Assembly (NCBI RefSeq): GCF_900475275.1
Contig: NZ_LS483364.1
Span: 992,001-1,056,000, forward strand
Direction of reading: 5' to 3'
DNA from: Streptococcus sanguinis
Lineage (GTDB): Bacteria > Bacillota > Bacilli > Lactobacillales > Streptococcaceae
Length of the DNA: 64,000 bases
Shown: positions 63,240 through 64,000 of the stretch, piece after piece
Layout of the letters: each line of letters begins with the position of its first letter
Position numbering within the stretch: position 1 is the stretch's first letter
Position numbers and translations under genes: made by a program
Notes under the pieces: model-generated
Told to the model about the DNA's origin: nothing
Database searches by the model: none
Seen by the model: only the letters and a program-made list of their open reading frames with translations

Positions 63240-63262
63240 AAAAATAATTTACACTATGTAAA
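63240..63262 (+). promoter_or_regulatory. operator-like palindrome TTTACA-N3-TGTAAA, copy 1
   Basis: TTTACA-cta-TGTAAA at 63248-63262 is perfectly symmetric. It is preceded by AAAAATAATTTACAC (63240-63254), which is repeated identically at 63378-63392. Confidence 0.55.
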
Positions 63263-63377
63263 CCAAATTATAAACATTTTTCTATTATTTTGGTTCGTTA
63301 AAAAGAACATTTTATAGATTTTTAAAGCTAAAAAACAGAAAGATAAACAAAAAGACGAACTATAAAAAATTACCCAT

Positions 63378-63400
63378 AAAAATAATTTACACCTTGTTAA
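63378..63400 (+). promoter_or_regulatory. operator-like palindrome TTTACA-N3-TGTTAA, copy 2
   Basis: The second copy (63386-63400) has one mismatch. It ends ten bases before the -35 of the promoter at 63410, a position suited to a regulator. Confidence 0.5.
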
Positions 63401-63409
63401 CTAAAATGC

Positions 63410-63438
63410 TTGCATTCAAAAATTTCTTGTGCTATAAT
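63410..63438 (+). promoter_or_regulatory. promoter for the small ORF/leader
   Basis: TTGCAT (63410-63415), 17-base spacer and perfect TATAAT (63433-63438). Confidence 0.75.
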
Positions 63439-63456
63439 TCGTCTTGAGGGTGAGAT

Positions 63457-63516
63457 ATGCATAAAAAAGTATTTTCAAGCATATTGACTTCTTTCTTTCT
63501 AAATCAAATGTTATAA
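63457..63516 (+). CDS. 19-residue peptide ORF (leader peptide or signal peptide)
   Basis: An ATG-to-TAA frame encodes MHKKVFSSILTSFFLNQML, a basic start followed by hydrophobic residues. gagggtgag stands just upstream, and the promoter's -10 ends 18 bases before the ATG. A hairpin AAATGTT-ataaa-AACATTT (63506-63524) overlaps its stop, and a terminator follows. It may be a leader peptide of an attenuator, or a small secreted or membrane peptide. Confidence 0.4.
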   Translation: MHKKVFSSILTSFFLNQML

Positions 63517-63546
63517 AAACATTTATGTGCAACCTTTAATCAGGTG

Positions 63547-63574
63547 GATTCACTAACTAGTGATTCGTTTTTTT
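63547..63574 (+). terminator. terminator/attenuator downstream of the 19-residue ORF
   Basis: GATTCACTA...TAGTGATTC (eight of nine pairs) followed by seven T's. It lies between the only good promoter and the Tyr/Asn-rich gene, so it would limit read-through. Confidence 0.65.
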
Positions 63575-63680
63575 GCGTTTGATAATGATGGAGTAGTCAA
63601 CTGTCAGCTGGCAGTATTTTCGTGAAATTCTTTTTTATGAAGTTGTGCACAAAAAATAAATTCCCCCCCCACAAAAAAAT

Positions 63681-63700
63681 AAAGTGATGTTGGTCACTTT
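63681..63700 (+). promoter_or_regulatory. hairpin abutting the ribosome binding site
   Basis: AAAGTGA-tgttgg-TCACTTT (perfect 7-bp stem) ends immediately before ggaggttt. An eight-C run (63663-63670) lies just upstream. The hairpin may stabilise the message or tune translation of the following gene. Confidence 0.5.
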
Positions 63701-63715
63701 GGAGGTTTAATTAAT

Positions 63716-64000
63716 ATGAACAATCGTTTCAGACTCTTATCAAGATCTGTTGTAGCGGCTGCGGCTATTATTCCAGCAATTGCACTTGCGAATAATGCTC
63801 AGGCTCAAGATTATGGCTATAACTACTATCAACCAGGCTATAATTACTGGAATGGTGGTTACAACAATTATAACTATGGTTATAACAACTATAATTACCG
63901 TAACAGCCGCAACTACCGTTACAATAACTACAACTATGGTTACAACAATTATAACTATGGTTACAATAACTACAATTATAACTATGGTTACAATGGCTAT
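63716..64000 (+). CDS. secreted Tyr/Asn/Gly-rich low-complexity protein (5' part)
   Basis: The first 95 residues are visible; the gene continues beyond the window. A signal peptide (MNNRFRLLSRSVVAAAAIIP...ALANNAQA) is followed by a sequence almost wholly of Tyr, Asn and Gly with units such as YGYNNYN, and a few Arg near the middle (NYRNSRNYRY). It looks like an aggregation-prone or prion-like extracellular segment. A domain may follow outside the window. No family is recognised. The start follows ggaggt with 10-base spacing. Confidence 0.75.
   Translation, partial: MNNRFRLLSRSVVAAAAIIPAIALANNAQAQDYGYNYYQPGYNYWNGGYNNYNYGYNNYNYRNSRNYRYNNYNYGYNNYNYGYNNYNYNYGYNGY

Noticed and set aside
63248..63262. 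CopY copper operator
   Set aside because: CopY boxes have TACA-N2-TGTA; here the half-sites are three bases apart and no copper genes are nearby.
63800..64000. Simple DNA microsatellite or minisatellite
   Set aside because: Codon third positions vary while the Tyr/Asn/Gly pattern is kept in one frame behind a signal peptide, so it is coding.
1..64000. tRNA or rRNA genes
   Set aside because: No cloverleaf arms or conserved rRNA stretches were recognised when reading both strands.

Overview
The window is low-GC Gram-positive chromosome from a Streptococcus, most likely of the sanguinis/gordonii/cristatus type. This rests on family content: histidine-triad surface proteins under AdcR-type zinc operators, malXCD, DacB/LdcB, pepT/pepV, PyrR attenuation, a PgrA-type LPXTG adhesin, and a pnuC leader that resembles the NAD+-II riboswitch described from streptococci. 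No rRNA, tRNA, phage, IS element or CRISPR array was seen. Most genes lie on the + strand and units are well separated by intrinsic terminators.

Layout. 0-4.5 kb: a truncated gene end, DUF1697, two small membrane proteins, mutX, the niacin unit niaX-niaR (minus strand), a PhnA-type zinc-ribbon protein and a Pr6Pr membrane protein. 4.6-7.2 kb: a leucine-rich-repeat lipoprotein with histidine triads behind two AdcR boxes. 7.2-14.6 kb: the pyr operon (pyrR-pyrP-pyrB-carA-carB) with a PyrR attenuator. 14.8-19.4 kb: a second AdcR-controlled unit, adcAII plus a 1187-aa histidine-triad protein. 19.5-21.3 kb: an accessory patch with an orphan PoNe-type immunity protein, a DUF6572-like protein and two micro-ORFs. 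21.3-29.9 kb: pepT, a four-gene SDR/glycosyltransferase/hydrolase/glycosyltransferase operon of unknown product, an orphan ferrochelatase, a TIGR02328 protein, an NADP-dependent F420-type reductase behind paired operators, and a Cof-type phosphatase.

30-39.4 kb: lepA, two paralogous lipoproteins flanking riboswitch-pnuC, YkgJ, an AraC/GyrI regulator, a BtrH/C39-like protein followed by a scar of the AraC gene's 3' end, YjjG, a lipoprotein, rpsP-khpA. 39.5-44.7 kb: an Imm-5-like protein coupled to ktrB-ktrA, GNAT, the second TIGR02328 paralogue, rimM-trmD. 44.7-51.2 kb: a WalR-box-preceded PgrA-type LPXTG adhesin and malX-malC-malD (minus). 51.4-63 kb: uvrC (apparently leaderless), a lipoprotein, nitroreductase, pepV, UDG-like, ProXp-like, a degenerate osmoprotectant ATPase relic, MDR dehydrogenase-rhodanese, two proteins sharing a short GRKPT module (one TcaA-like), DacB/LdcB and a cupin.

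63.0-64.0 kb is the most unusual stretch: six 11-bp direct repeats of CiaR-box type, two TTTACA-N3-TGTAAA palindromes, a good promoter, a 19-codon ORF, a terminator, a hairpin beside a ribosome binding site, and the start of a secreted protein made almost entirely of Tyr, Asn and Gly. It looks like an attenuated, heavily regulated locus for an unusual extracellular protein and is my best candidate for something undescribed. All family assignments are from reading the translated sequences; no database search was run.
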